A DNA stretch of 64,000 nt from Pseudomonas synxantha BG33R (GCF_000263715.2 NZ_CM001514.1:2714936-2778935), one strand, 5' to 3'; counted from the stretch's first letter, positions 15,286 through 24,507 are shown. Numbers and translations: made by a program. Notes: generated by a model not told the origin, from the sequence alone.

Positions 15286-16791
15286 ATGGAAAAGGATGCG
15301 CAGGCACTCAAGCACGGGTGTTTCAGCGCAGTTACGGACATGCAAGATTCTGCGACGCTGAGCTTCGGCCCCTACACCTTTCATCGGCACCAGCGCCTGG
15401 TCAGCAAGTCTGGCTGGCCGGTGCCGTTGGGTGGGCGTGCGTTGGATATTCTTGCGGTACTGCTGGAAGTGCCGGGGCACTTCATCAGCAAGGCCACCTT
15501 GATCGAACGGGTCTGGCCCAACAGCGTCGTCGAAGACAATAACCTGCGCGTGCATATTGCCGCGTTGCGTCGGGCGCTGGACGGACAACGCCTGATCCTC
15601 AATCACCCCCAGCGTGGTTATTGCTTCGTCGGCCCCGTGCAAGCCACTGTGCCGACGCTGCCGGCTGCGCATAACCTGGCTGCCCGGCTCAGCCCGGTGT
15701 TCGGTCGCGAAGAGCTGGTGAGCCTGCTGGCGCGGCGCTTGTCCGGGCAACGCTTGCTCACCCTCACCGGTGTGGCCGGCGTCGGCAAAAGTACGCTGGC
15801 CCTGGTCCTGGCCGAGCGCGTGTTGCCGCGCTATCGCGACGGGGTGTGGTGGCTCGACCTGACCCAGGTGCAAACCCTTGGCGAACTGCTTGCCAGCGTT
15901 GCCACGGTCATGCAGTTCAAGCCCACTGACAGCCTCGATGAGGTGTCTCGCCAGTTGGCCTCGCACCAACTGCTACTGGTGCTCGACGGTGCCGACCTGT
16001 TGCTCGGCGCCTGTCGAAAGCTGGTGCGCGCACTGCGCGAAAGAGCGCCCGAGGTGAGTATCCTGATCAGCAGCCGCGAACCCTTGCTGGCGCCCGGCGA
16101 GTGGGTGTTGCGTGTACCTGCGCTGGCACTGCCTTCACCGTCGGCGTGCCGTAGTGTCGAGCAGGCCATGGAGTGTGCAGCGGTGCAGCTGTTTGTCGCC
16201 CGCGCCCGCGCCAGTCAGCAGGATTTTGTATTGCGGCCGCAGGACCTGGCGCCGTTGCGCGATATTTGTCGACGCCTGGACGGTATCCCATTGGCCCTCG
16301 AACTGGCGGCCGCCCAGGTCGATGCGCTGGGCATCGGCGCAGTGCAGCAGCAGTTGCGCAGCGGCCTGCAGGGGCTGACGCGCGGTCGCCGCACAGCGGT
16401 AGAGCACCATCGCTCATTGACCGCTGCCCTGGATTGGAGCTACGCGCGTCTGAGCCTGCCGCAGTGCTGGCTGTTCTTGCAGTTGGGCTTGTTCAAGATG
16501 GCGGTGAGCTTGCCCACGTTGAGTGAGATGGTACGCGGTACCGAGCTTGAGCACGCCGACCTGACTTATCTGTTGGCGCGTCTGGTCAATACCTCGCTGC
16601 TGGTCATCGAGCCTGGGCTTGGCCCGCGGCGCTACCGGTTGCTCAACTGCGTGCGCAGCTATGCTTTGGCGCAACTGCGTGATCCGAGCCAGGTGCAGCG
16701 GTTGCAGCAAGGTTATGGAGACTGCCTGGATGTGTTTTCAGGCCGGCCGTTTGTCTTGCAACTGGTCGAGCAGGCCGCGCACGCGCATTAA
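15286..16791 (+). CDS. CadC-like winged-helix regulator with STAND/NB-ARC-type ATPase, C-terminally short
   Basis: The 501-residue protein has an OmpR/PhoB-type winged helix (about residues 22-110; GGRALDILAVLLEVPGHF, VWPNSVVEDNNLRVHIAALR) fused to a P-loop ATPase (about 135-400). The Walker A is LTGVAGVGKSTLALVLAE and the Walker B LLLVLDGADLLLGA; RLDGIPLALELAAAQV is the conserved NB-ARC helix. It is paralogous to the convergent gene at 16738-19509 but stops about where that protein's long C-terminal helical repeat region begins. Its last 18 codons lie antisense to the 3' end of that gene (54-base overlap). The start at 15286 is uncertain; an in-frame ATG at 15340 (MQDSATLSFGPY) is an alternative. 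Confidence 0.75.
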   Translation: MEKDAQALKHGCFSAVTDMQDSATLSFGPYTFHRHQRLVSKSGWPVPLGGRALDILAVLLEVPGHFISKATLIERVWPNSVVEDNNLRVHIAALRRALDGQRLILNHPQRGYCFVGPVQATVPTLPAAHNLAARLSPVFGREELVSLLARRLSGQRLLTLTGVAGVGKSTLALVLAERVLPRYRDGVWWLDLTQVQTLGELLASVATVMQFKPTDSLDEVSRQLASHQLLLVLDGADLLLGACRKLVRALRERAPEVSILISSREPLLAPGEWVLRVPALALPSPSACRSVEQAMECAAVQLFVARARASQQDFVLRPQDLAPLRDICRRLDGIPLALELAAAQVDALGIGAVQQQLRSGLQGLTRGRRTAVEHHRSLTAALDWSYARLSLPQCWLFLQLGLFKMAVSLPTLSEMVRGTELEHADLTYLLARLVNTSLLVIEPGLGPRRYRLLNCVRSYALAQLRDPSQVQRLQQGYGDCLDVFSGRPFVLQLVEQAAHAH

Positions 16792-19509
16792 GTCCTGGGT
16801 GGCGAAGCCTTCGGTAAATTGCGCGTGGATCGGGCTCAGCAGGTTCCTGGCAGCCAGGCTGCGCCCTTGCTGTTGCCACAGTTGCGCCAGGGAGTGCGCA
16901 CATCGCAGCTCCCAGGCGAGCGCGCCTTGCTGGCGCGCCAGGCCAAGGGCCTGGAGCAAGAGGTCTTCAGCGACGCGCATATCACCTTGACGCGCCAACT
17001 GTTCGGCGCGCACCCGCAGGATTTCCGTGGCGCACCAGCCGGCAGCGCCACTGCGTGCCCTTTCGACGGCGGCCGCGTCGGCTTCACGGGAGCCGAGTGT
17101 GATCAAGGTATCCTCGATCAGTCCCAAACCCTGCAAATGGTTGTCACCCAGGATGCCGGCGTAATGCCCGGCCCAGGTCTGGAACAGTTGCACTGAATGC
17201 TTGTGGGATTGCTCCAGCAGCAGCGTTTGCAACGCGTGTGCGTCGTCTTCGGCGCCGTTGTAGCGGGCGATTACCACGCCGGCCAACGCCAGGGTGTAGC
17301 AGATCGACGTGCCGTGATTGATCTGCAGTGCCAGTTCCAGTGCCTGGCTGGCCGTGCGCCAGGCGCGCTCGGGAAAGCCCTGTAGCCACAGGATCCTCGC
17401 CAGGACGGTCAGGGATGCGACGTTCTGGTCGTATTGCACGCCAACGCCATGGGCGAAGCGGTTCACGTGGCCGCTGTGGGTCATGCGCTGCAGCACCTGC
17501 TCGGCATGGTGACGAGCAAGCGGCTGATTGCCCATGTAGTGCTGGCCCAGCGCGCGCAAGCGTTGGACGCTGAGGTCCAGCAGCGGTTCGGTGCGCGGGT
17601 CGAGGCGCTCGAACTGTACGCTTTGCTCCAGCGCCTCGGCATAGCGTCCGGCACACAGGTTCACGGCCATATGGCCTGAGACCGCACGCAACTGGCCGGC
17701 CAGGTCCTGATTCATTTCGGCCAGGCGTGCGGCACCCACGAAGGCTGCGACGGTCTGGGGCGCGGGGCCCAAGGCATGGTACGAGAGACTGCCCAAGGCC
17801 AACTGCAATTGCAGGGTCAATTGGGTGCAAGGGGCCTTGACCTGATCAATCAGCGCCAGCGCCTTGTGCACATAACCGCCGTGCTCGCGCAGTAACGACA
17901 GCTCCTGCCACAGCGGCATCGCACTGACCGTCAGGCGAATGGCCAACAGGTGCTCGTTTTCCTCGGTAAAGCTCCAGTCGAGTGCGGCGCGCACGTCCTC
18001 GCGCAGCGGTGCGTAACGGTCGATCCAGGGCTGCGTGGCGATCAGTTCCCAGTCGCCTTGCGCCTGTTCCATCAGCGCCAGGCACCTGGCGGCGTGGCGT
18101 TCGCGAGTGGCGTGCAGCTCGCCGGCCTGGCTGAGCTTTTCCAGGGCATAGGTGCGGGTAATATCCAGCAGGCGATAAACCACCTCGTCATCGCTGGCTT
18201 CCACATTCAACAGCGACTTGGCCACCAGTTGCGTGATGGAGCCCAGCACCTGGGCCGGGGCAATGTTTTCCCCGGCGATCACCGCCGCCGCGCTGACCAG
18301 GCTGAAACCACCGCGAAACACCGCGAGCCGGCGCAGGCAGATTTTTTCGCATTCGGTGAGCAAATCAAAACTCCAGTCGAGCGTAGCTCGCAGGGTTTGC
18401 TGGCGGGGCAGGGCACTGCGTCGCCCGCGGGTCAGCAGACGGAAGTTGTCCTCCATCTGCACCAGCAGCCCCTGCAAGCCAAAGCGTTCGATCTGCGCGG
18501 CGACCAGTTCGATCGCCAGGGGAATGCCGTCCAGGCGCTGACAAATATCGATTGCCAACGGCAGTTCGGCTTCGCTGAGGGCAAAGCTGTCCTGATGAGA
18601 CATCGCCCGCTCGATCAGCAACTGCATGGCCGGGTAACCCAGGGCCTGGGCACGGTTGCCGGTGGCGGGCGGGCAGGCCAGCGGTTCGAGGCGTTGTACA
18701 TGTTCACCCTCGGCGCGCAGGGCTTCGCGGCTGGTGCTGAGAATGTGCAGGTGCGGCGCATGGCGCAACAGGGTTTCGCTGATCAGGGCAATGTCGTCGA
18801 GCAGGTGTTCGCAATTATCGATCACCAGCAGCATCTGACGCGCCTGCAGGCTGCGGGCGAAGCTGACCAGTGGCGCATTTTCGCCGGGAGTGAGGCCGAG
18901 CAGGGCGGCAAGATTGGGCAGGATCATCGACGCGGCGCTCAGCGGCGCCAGGTCCAGTAGATGAATCCCATCGCGGTAATGCCCGATCAGCAATTCGGCG
19001 ACACGCAGGGCCACGGTGGTCTTGCCGATGCCACCGGCGCCGGTCAGGGTGATGAAGCGTTGCTGCGGCAGTTGCTGCACCAGCGCGTCGATCAGGGCCT
19101 GGCGGCCGATCATTCGCGTGCGTCGCAGCGGCAGGTTATGGCGCGGGCGCTGGGGGGCGCCGTCGGTGGGTAGCGTCATCGGTTCGATGCTCAGTGGCGC
19201 AACAAAGCTGTAGCCGCGCTGGGCGACTGTGACGATATAGCGCTGCCCGGCCTGGCCGTCACCCAGCGCCTTGCGCAACGCCGCCATGTGTACCCGCAGG
19301 TTGCCGTCTTCCACCACGCTGGTGGGCCAGACCCGCGCGATCAGCTCCTGCTTGCTCACCACATTGCCGGCCTGCTCCAGCAGGATCAGCAGGATATCCA
19401 CCGCCCGCCGCCCCAGGCGCAACGGGCGACCAGCCTCCAGCACCAAGCGCTGGCGCGGGTGGATGCAGTAGGGGCCGAAGTGCACGGCCTGGTCGCTCAG
19501 GTCTGTCAT
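16738..19509 (-). CDS. CadC-like winged-helix regulator with STAND/NB-ARC ATPase and helical-repeat C-terminus
   Basis: The 923-residue protein has an N-terminal OmpR/PhoB-type winged helix (about 10-110; LGRRAVDILLILLEQAGNV, VWPTSVVEDGNLRVHMAALR), then a P-loop ATPase with Walker A LTGAGGIGKTTVALRVAE (about 160) and Walker B MLLVIDNCEHLLDD, then the conserved RLDGIPLAIELVAAQIERFG, and a C-terminal region of about 430 residues rich in Ala, Leu and Gln, compatible with TPR-like helices. Such proteins sense a ligand through the repeats and regulate transcription in an ATP-gated way; the ligand is unknown. The paralogous convergent neighbour at 15286 lacks the repeat part. Confidence 0.82.
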   Translation of the reverse strand: MTDLSDQAVHFGPYCIHPRQRLVLEAGRPLRLGRRAVDILLILLEQAGNVVSKQELIARVWPTSVVEDGNLRVHMAALRKALGDGQAGQRYIVTVAQRGYSFVAPLSIEPMTLPTDGAPQRPRHNLPLRRTRMIGRQALIDALVQQLPQQRFITLTGAGGIGKTTVALRVAELLIGHYRDGIHLLDLAPLSAASMILPNLAALLGLTPGENAPLVSFARSLQARQMLLVIDNCEHLLDDIALISETLLRHAPHLHILSTSREALRAEGEHVQRLEPLACPPATGNRAQALGYPAMQLLIERAMSHQDSFALSEAELPLAIDICQRLDGIPLAIELVAAQIERFGLQGLLVQMEDNFRLLTRGRRSALPRQQTLRATLDWSFDLLTECEKICLRRLAVFRGGFSLVSAAAVIAGENIAPAQVLGSITQLVAKSLLNVEASDDEVVYRLLDITRTYALEKLSQAGELHATRERHAARCLALMEQAQGDWELIATQPWIDRYAPLREDVRAALDWSFTEENEHLLAIRLTVSAMPLWQELSLLREHGGYVHKALALIDQVKAPCTQLTLQLQLALGSLSYHALGPAPQTVAAFVGAARLAEMNQDLAGQLRAVSGHMAVNLCAGRYAEALEQSVQFERLDPRTEPLLDLSVQRLRALGQHYMGNQPLARHHAEQVLQRMTHSGHVNRFAHGVGVQYDQNVASLTVLARILWLQGFPERAWRTASQALELALQINHGTSICYTLALAGVVIARYNGAEDDAHALQTLLLEQSHKHSVQLFQTWAGHYAGILGDNHLQGLGLIEDTLITLGSREADAAAVERARSGAAGWCATEILRVRAEQLARQGDMRVAEDLLLQALGLARQQGALAWELRCAHSLAQLWQQQGRSLAARNLLSPIHAQFTEGFATQDLMRVRGLLDQLQDKRPA

Positions 19510-19567
19510 GGTTGCCCAGGTTCTGGAGTAGGGGTTGGGCCAGCATATTCCAGCTGCGTCAAGACCA

Positions 19568-19966
19568 CTAGGCGGCGATCACGGCAGGCTTGGAGCGCGA
19601 GTGGTGATTTCGCCAGGTCATCGGGTTCACGCCTTCGCTGCGCGTGAACATATGGCAGAAGTGCGCCTGGTCGCAGAATCCACATTCCAGGCTGATTTGC
19701 GTGAGGCTCAGGGACGAACCGGTGATCAATTCCTTGGCCCGCAGAATCCGCTGCTGGCGAATCCATTCCTGGGGCGACACCCCGGTGGTGCATTTGAAGG
19801 CGCGGGAGAAATGGCTGCGCGACAAGGCGCAGGCCTGGGCCAGGTCGGCGATGGCCAGGCTTTCGCCGAGGTTGGCGAGGATCAATTGCTTTGCGATGCG
19901 CTCGCGCCGGGGGCACAGGCCACCGGTGGCGGACAAACGAGGGGCATATTGCTCAAGTCGGGCCAT
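19568..19966 (-). CDS. Short AraC-family regulator consisting only of the DNA-binding domain
   Basis: The 132-residue product contains both AraC helix-turn-helix units (IADLAQACALSRSHFSRAFK near residues 38-58; ISLECGFCDQAHFCHMFTRSEG near 90-111) and almost nothing else. It begins MARLEQYAPRLSATGGLCPRRER, a start common in proteins of the same size in pseudomonads, so it is probably complete rather than broken. It lacks an effector-binding domain, so its activity may be set by its level. It is 58 bases downstream of the large ATPase regulator on the same strand, and divergent from the LysR gene at 20170. Confidence 0.82.
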   Translation of the reverse strand: MARLEQYAPRLSATGGLCPRRERIAKQLILANLGESLAIADLAQACALSRSHFSRAFKCTTGVSPQEWIRQQRILRAKELITGSSLSLTQISLECGFCDQAHFCHMFTRSEGVNPMTWRNHHSRSKPAVIAA

Positions 19967-20169
19967 GACAAATATCCGCAGTCGATGGGAGCGTTCCCGT
20001 GAATGGATGCAGTGTAGACGCGGCTTATCTTGTTGCCGAGCCGCCTGGCTGACGAGTTAATCGTTGTTAATTTCGCCAGGTGCCGTCGCATAAAAGACAG
20101 CACGGCTATGCAATCGCAGGCGTGCGGGACATGCTTTGCTTGCCCTCTGCAAATTGTCTGGATACCGCC

Positions 20170-21075
20170 ATGAACCGCAACGACCTGCGTCGCGTCGATA
20201 TGAACCTGCTGGTGATTTTCGAGGCCCTGATGTTCGAAAAAAACCTGACCCGGGTTGCCGAGAAGCTCTTCATGGGCCAACCGGCGGTCAGCGCGGCGCT
20301 GGGCCGTCTGCGCGATTTGTTCGACGACCCGTTGTTGCTGCGCAACGGTCGCGGTATGGAGCCCACGCCACGGGCGGTGGCAATACTCAAGGAGCTGCAA
20401 CCGGCCATGGACACCATCTCCGGCGCCGTCAGCCGCGCCAAGGATTTCGACCCTTCCACCAGTTGCGCGGTGTTTCGCATTGGCCTGTCCGATGACGCCG
20501 AGTTCGGGCTGTTTCCCGCGTTGCTCAGCCAACTGCGCGAAGAGGCCCCGGGCATCATCGTGGTGGTGCGCCGGGCCAATTACCTGTTGATGTCATCGCT
20601 GCTGGCCAGCGGTGAAATTTCGGTCGGGGTGAGCTACACCACCGAACTGCCGGCCAATGCCAAGCGCAAGAAACTGCGGGATATTCCCTGCAAGGTGTTG
20701 CGCGGGGATGACGGTGAGGCGCCGCTGAGCCTGGATGACTACTGCGCCAGGCCCCATGCGATGGTGTCATTCTCGGGTGACCTGAGCGGCAATATCGACC
20801 TGGACCTGGCGCGCATCGGCCGCTCGCGGCGGGTGGTGCTGGCGGTGCCGCAGTTCAGCGGGTTGCGCGCGTTGCTGGCGGGAACGCAGATCATCGCGAC
20901 CGTGCCGGACTACGCAGCGTGCGCGTTGACCGAAGGCACCCGCTTGCGGGCCGAGGATCCGCCGTTTGCGATTGATGCGGCGGAACTGTCGATGGTCTGG
21001 AGCGGGGTGCATGACAATGATCCGGCGGAGCGCTGGCTACGCGGGCGGATTGCCGAGCATATGGCGGCGAACTGA
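20170..21075 (+). CDS. LysR-family transcriptional regulator
   Basis: The 301-residue protein starts MNRNDLRRVDMNLLVIFEALM. The ATG at 20170 was preferred to one at 20080 because it puts the winged helix-turn-helix at residues 10-65 (NLTRVAEKLFMGQPAVSAALGR), as usual for the family; the remainder is the periplasmic-binding-like effector domain. It is upstream of, and co-oriented with, the ABM/amidohydrolase/isochorismatase operon (125-base gap), which is the most likely target, and is divergent from the short AraC gene. The effector is unknown. Confidence 0.88.
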   Translation: MNRNDLRRVDMNLLVIFEALMFEKNLTRVAEKLFMGQPAVSAALGRLRDLFDDPLLLRNGRGMEPTPRAVAILKELQPAMDTISGAVSRAKDFDPSTSCAVFRIGLSDDAEFGLFPALLSQLREEAPGIIVVVRRANYLLMSSLLASGEISVGVSYTTELPANAKRKKLRDIPCKVLRGDDGEAPLSLDDYCARPHAMVSFSGDLSGNIDLDLARIGRSRRVVLAVPQFSGLRALLAGTQIIATVPDYAACALTEGTRLRAEDPPFAIDAAELSMVWSGVHDNDPAERWLRGRIAEHMAAN

Positions 21076-21199
21076 ATGCCAAGTGACTGTCGGTGATCTC
21101 CTCCCACAGAAACCCAGACAGCACATACATCCAATTCCCAGTACCCCCGGCCCGGCAAACTCCTCCCATCGCTCAATCCTGCGGGGGAGTCACCCAATC

Positions 21200-21790
21200 A
21201 TGGACCCAACACCTAAAACCAGCTCTGACGAAGTCGTCACGCTGGTCGTCAAGCACCGGGTCAAGCCCGGCCGTGAAACCGAGTACGAAGCCTGGCTACG
21301 CCGCATCGTGCGTATCGCTGGCGAACGCCCCGGCCACCTGGGCGTCGACGTGGTGCGCAGCCAGCAAAACGGCACGGCCCTGTTCACCTGCGTATTGCGC
21401 TATAGCTCCACCGATGCCCTGGAACTGTGGCTCGACTCTCCACAACGCCAGGCCCTGATCGACGAAGCCGCGCCGATGCTGGCTGACGGCGACCAGACTG
21501 AAATCGGCGGCGCCAATGAGTTCTGGTTCGCCCCTCAGGCCGACGGCGCCGCCAAGCCACCGCGCTGGAAGCAGGCGGTGGTGAGCCTGTTTGTGATCCT
21601 GCCGCAAACCTTGCTGCTGCCCATTATCTGGGGGCCGATCCTGCGGCTGCATCCGTTTTTGTCCAACTACGTGGTTTCGACCTTTTTGGTCACCCTCACC
21701 ATCGTGCTGTTGGTGGTGTACCTGCTGATGCCGGCAGCCACCCGCTTGTTCGCTCCCTGGCTTGAAGCCTCTGTAAAGGAAACCCTATGA
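21200..21790 (+). CDS. Membrane protein with antibiotic-biosynthesis-monooxygenase (ABM) domain
   Basis: The 196-residue protein has an N-terminal ABM-type ferredoxin-like domain (about 10-105; VTLVVKHRVKPGRETEYEAW, HLGVDVVRSQQNG) and two C-terminal transmembrane segments (about 125-150 and 158-180). The start ATG at 21200 follows GGGGGAG about 8 bases upstream. ABM domains act as small monooxygenases or as sensors on aromatic or lipid-like molecules; the membrane-bound form is uncharacterised as far as I know. It is translationally coupled to the next gene, whose ATG overlaps its stop (ATGA, 21787-21790), so it probably acts in the same pathway as the amidohydrolase and the isochorismatase-like hydrolase. 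Confidence 0.8.
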   Translation: MDPTPKTSSDEVVTLVVKHRVKPGRETEYEAWLRRIVRIAGERPGHLGVDVVRSQQNGTALFTCVLRYSSTDALELWLDSPQRQALIDEAAPMLADGDQTEIGGANEFWFAPQADGAAKPPRWKQAVVSLFVILPQTLLLPIIWGPILRLHPFLSNYVVSTFLVTLTIVLLVVYLLMPAATRLFAPWLEASVKETL

Positions 21791-23625
21791 ACGCCGATCT
21801 GATTCTGTTCAATGGCCAGTTCCACACCGTGGACCGGGAAAACCCACGCGCCAGCGCCGTCGCCATTCGCGACGGGCGCTTCGTCGCTGTCGGCACTGAC
21901 GGCGAGGCCATGGCCCTGCGCGGCAGTGGCACCCAGGTGATCGACCTCAAGGGCCGTACCGTCATCCCCGGGCTCAACGACTCGCACCTGCACCTGATCC
22001 GTGGCGGGCTGAACTACAACCTCGAACTGCGCTGGGAGGGCGTGCCGTCCCTGGCCGATGCCTTGCGCATGCTCAAGGACCAGGCCGATCGCACGCCCAC
22101 ACCGCAATGGGTACGCGTGGTCGGCGGCTGGAACGAATTCCAGTTCGCCGAAAAACGTATGCCCACCCTGGAAGAACTCAACCAGGCCGCGCCGGATACC
22201 CCGGTGTTCGTGCTGCACCTGTACGACCGCGCCTTGCTCAACCGTGCGGCGCTGCGCGTGGCCGGCTACACCAAGGACACGCCGAACCCACCGGGCGGCG
22301 AGATCGTACGTGACAGCAACGGCAACCCCACCGGGATGCTGGTGGCGCGGCCCAACGCGATGATTTTGTATTCGACCTTGGCCAAAGGCCCAAAACTGCC
22401 GCTGGAATACCAGGTCAACTCCACCCGCCAATTCATGCGCGAACTCAATCGCCTGGGCCTGACCAGCGCTATCGATGCCGGCGGTGGTTTCCAGAACTAC
22501 CCGGACGATTACGCGGTGATCGAGCAACTGGCCAAGGACCAGCAGTTGACGGTGCGCATCGCCTACAACCTGTTCACCCAAAAGCCCAAGGAAGAACTCA
22601 GCGACTTCAAGAACTGGACCGGCAGCGTGACCCTGCATCAGGGCGACGACTACCTGCGCCACAACGGTGCCGGGGAGATGCTGGTGTTCTCCGCTGCGGA
22701 CTTCGAAGACTTCCTCGAACCACGTCCGGACCTGCCGCTGACCATGGAACAGGAACTGGAACCGGTGGTGCGCCACCTGGTGGAACAGCGCTGGCCGTTC
22801 CGCCTGCACGCCACTTACGACGAATCCATCTCGCGTATGCTCGACGTGTTCGAGAAGGTCAACCGTGACATTCCGTTCAATGGCCTGCCGTGGTTCTTCG
22901 ACCACGCCGAAACCATCACCCCGAAAAACATCGAACGGGTGCGCGCCCTCGGCGGTGGTATTGCGATCCAGGACCGCATGGCGTTCCAGGGTGAGTACTT
23001 TGTCGAGCGCTATGGCGCCAAGGCCGCCGAAGCCACGCCACCGATCAAGCGCATGTTGGCCGAAGGCGTGCCGGTAGGGGCGGGCACCGATGCCACGCGG
23101 GTCTCCAGCTATAACCCCTGGACCTCGTTGTACTGGATGGTCAGCGGGCGCACGGTCGGCGGCCTGGAGCTGCATGCCGAGGGCTTGCCGCGCCTTACCG
23201 CGCTGGAGTTGTTTACCCACGGCAGCGCCTGGTTCTCGTCCGAGCAGGGCAAGAAAGGCCAGATCAAGGTCGGTCAGTTGGCCGATGTCGCAGCGCTGTC
23301 GGCGGACTTTTTCAGTGTCGATGAAGAGGCCATCAAGTGGATCGAGTCGGTACTCACCGTGGTCGGCGGCAAGGTCGTCTACGGCACTGGCGACTTCGAA
23401 GATTACGCACCGCCGCGCGTGCCGGTGCTGCCGGACTGGTCGCCGGTGGCCAAGGTGCCGGGGCACTGGCGCCCGACTTCGCCGATGCAGGCGCAGGTAC
23501 ATCAGTGCAGCGGCCCGTGCGGCGTGCACGCCCACAGCCATGAAAAAGCCCGTCTTTCCAGCGTGCCGGTCAGCGACTTCCAGGGCTTCTGGGGTGCGTT
23601 TGGCTGCTCATGCTTTGCCTTTTAA
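21787..23625 (+). CDS. Amidohydrolase family protein (YtcJ/NfdA-like)
   Basis: The 612-residue metal-dependent hydrolase begins MNADLILFNGQFHTVD. Landmarks of the amidohydrolase_3 group are PGLNDSHLHLIRGG near residue 62 (the HxH metal pair), RLHATYDESISRML near 340, PWFFDHAETITPKN near 370 and PVGAGTDATRVSS near 430, which supplies the conserved Asp. Members cleave N-acyl or formyl amides, among other substrates; the substrate here is unknown. The C-terminus is longer than the basic fold and carries His/Cys-rich tails (VHQCSGPCGVHAHSH, CSCF) that could bind metal. It overlaps the upstream ABM gene by 4 bases and is followed after 24 bases by the isochorismatase-like gene. Confidence 0.87.
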   Translation: MNADLILFNGQFHTVDRENPRASAVAIRDGRFVAVGTDGEAMALRGSGTQVIDLKGRTVIPGLNDSHLHLIRGGLNYNLELRWEGVPSLADALRMLKDQADRTPTPQWVRVVGGWNEFQFAEKRMPTLEELNQAAPDTPVFVLHLYDRALLNRAALRVAGYTKDTPNPPGGEIVRDSNGNPTGMLVARPNAMILYSTLAKGPKLPLEYQVNSTRQFMRELNRLGLTSAIDAGGGFQNYPDDYAVIEQLAKDQQLTVRIAYNLFTQKPKEELSDFKNWTGSVTLHQGDDYLRHNGAGEMLVFSAADFEDFLEPRPDLPLTMEQELEPVVRHLVEQRWPFRLHATYDESISRMLDVFEKVNRDIPFNGLPWFFDHAETITPKNIERVRALGGGIAIQDRMAFQGEYFVERYGAKAAEATPPIKRMLAEGVPVGAGTDATRVSSYNPWTSLYWMVSGRTVGGLELHAEGLPRLTALELFTHGSAWFSSEQGKKGQIKVGQLADVAALSADFFSVDEEAIKWIESVLTVVGGKVVYGTGDFEDYAPPRVPVLPDWSPVAKVPGHWRPTSPMQAQVHQCSGPCGVHAHSHEKARLSSVPVSDFQGFWGAFGCSCFAF

Positions 23626-23649
23626 TCCAGAAACCCAAGGAGTTACCCC

Positions 23650-24267
23650 ATGACTTACAAGCGCTTGAACAAAGATGACGCCGTTGTCCTGCTGGTCGAT
23701 CACCAGACCGGTCTGATCTCCCTGGTGCAGGATTTTTCCCCCAACGAATTCAAGAACAACGTGCTGGCCCTGGCCGATGTAGCCAAGTTCTTCAACCTGC
23801 CGACCATCCTGACCACCAGCTTTGAAAGCGGCCCCAACGGCCCACTGGTTCCGGAACTCAAGGCACTGTTCCCGGACGCGCCGTACATCGCTCGCCCTGG
23901 CCAGATCAACGCCTGGGACAACGAAGAGTTCGTCAAGGCCGTCAAGGCCACGGGCCGCAAGCAGATCATCATTGCCGGTGTGGTGACGGATGTGTGCGTT
24001 GCCTTCCCGACCCTGTGCGCCCTGGCCGAAGGCTTCGAGGTGTTTGTGGTCACTGACGCCTCCGGCACCTTCAACGAGACCGTGCAACAAGCTGCCTGGG
24101 CACGTATGACCGCCGCCGGTGCGCAACTGGTGAACTGGTTCTCGGTGGCCTGCGAGCTGCAAGTGGACTGGCGCAACGACATGGAAGGCCTGGCCAACCT
24201 GCTGTCGCCGCGCATCCCCAACTACCGCAACCTGATGAACAGCTACTCGGCGTTTACTGCCAAGTAA
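23650..24267 (+). CDS. Isochorismatase-like (YcaC-type) cysteine hydrolase
   Basis: The 205-residue protein has the isochorismatase-family triad: Asp in LLVDHQTGLI near residue 18, a Lys in the KATGRKQIIIAG strand near 99, and the nucleophile Cys in VVTDVCVAFPTLCA near residue 117. The length and sequence fit the YcaC group of unknown physiological substrate. It follows the amidohydrolase by 24 bases with ribosome site AAGGAG, as the last gene of the operon starting at 21200. An amidohydrolase plus an isochorismatase-type amidase suggests stepwise hydrolysis of an amide or carbamoyl compound, which is inference. Confidence 0.88.
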   Translation: MTYKRLNKDDAVVLLVDHQTGLISLVQDFSPNEFKNNVLALADVAKFFNLPTILTTSFESGPNGPLVPELKALFPDAPYIARPGQINAWDNEEFVKAVKATGRKQIIIAGVVTDVCVAFPTLCALAEGFEVFVVTDASGTFNETVQQAAWARMTAAGAQLVNWFSVACELQVDWRNDMEGLANLLSPRIPNYRNLMNSYSAFTAK

Positions 24268-24295
24268 GCGGATCTGCCAGGTGTAAGTAATCCCC

Positions 24296-24444
24296 TGTGG
24301 GAGGGTAATGCTTTTGCAGGAGCGAGCTTGCTCGCGAAAAACTGATAGGCGCCGCGTTCATTCAGGAAACACGCGTTATCGTTGACGTTTTTCGCGAGCA
24401 AGCTCGCTCCTACGGGGGAGCGTTGGGGCAAGCCTCCTCCCACA
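24296..24444. repeat. Nested REP palindromes of two families
   Basis: An inner inverted pair, GCAGGAGCGAGCTTGCTCGC (24316 on) and GCGAGCAAGCTCGCTCCTAC (24393-24412), about 50 bases apart, sits inside an outer degenerate pair TGTGGGAGGG (24296-24305) and CAAGCCTCCTCCCACA (24429-24444). The inner pair is a different REP type from the GTGGGAGGGGGCTTGC type common elsewhere. It fills most of the 240-base gap between the hydrolase operon and the next LysR gene. Confidence 0.8.
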
Positions 24445-24507
24445 TCAGGTTTGTGGTGTGCCTCTGAACCCGCTATAAAACAGCCCATCGTCCACCGAGT
24501 AGCGACA

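Noticed and set aside
19568..19966. Short AraC gene as a truncated pseudogene
   Set aside because: The start, length and both helix-turn-helix units are intact, and DNA-binding-domain-only AraC proteins of this size are common in pseudomonads.
21667..23541. Long minus-strand open frame of 624 codons
   Set aside because: It is antisense to the clear amidohydrolase gene, with Val/Gln/His-rich composition typical of high-GC shadow frames and no recognisable domain.
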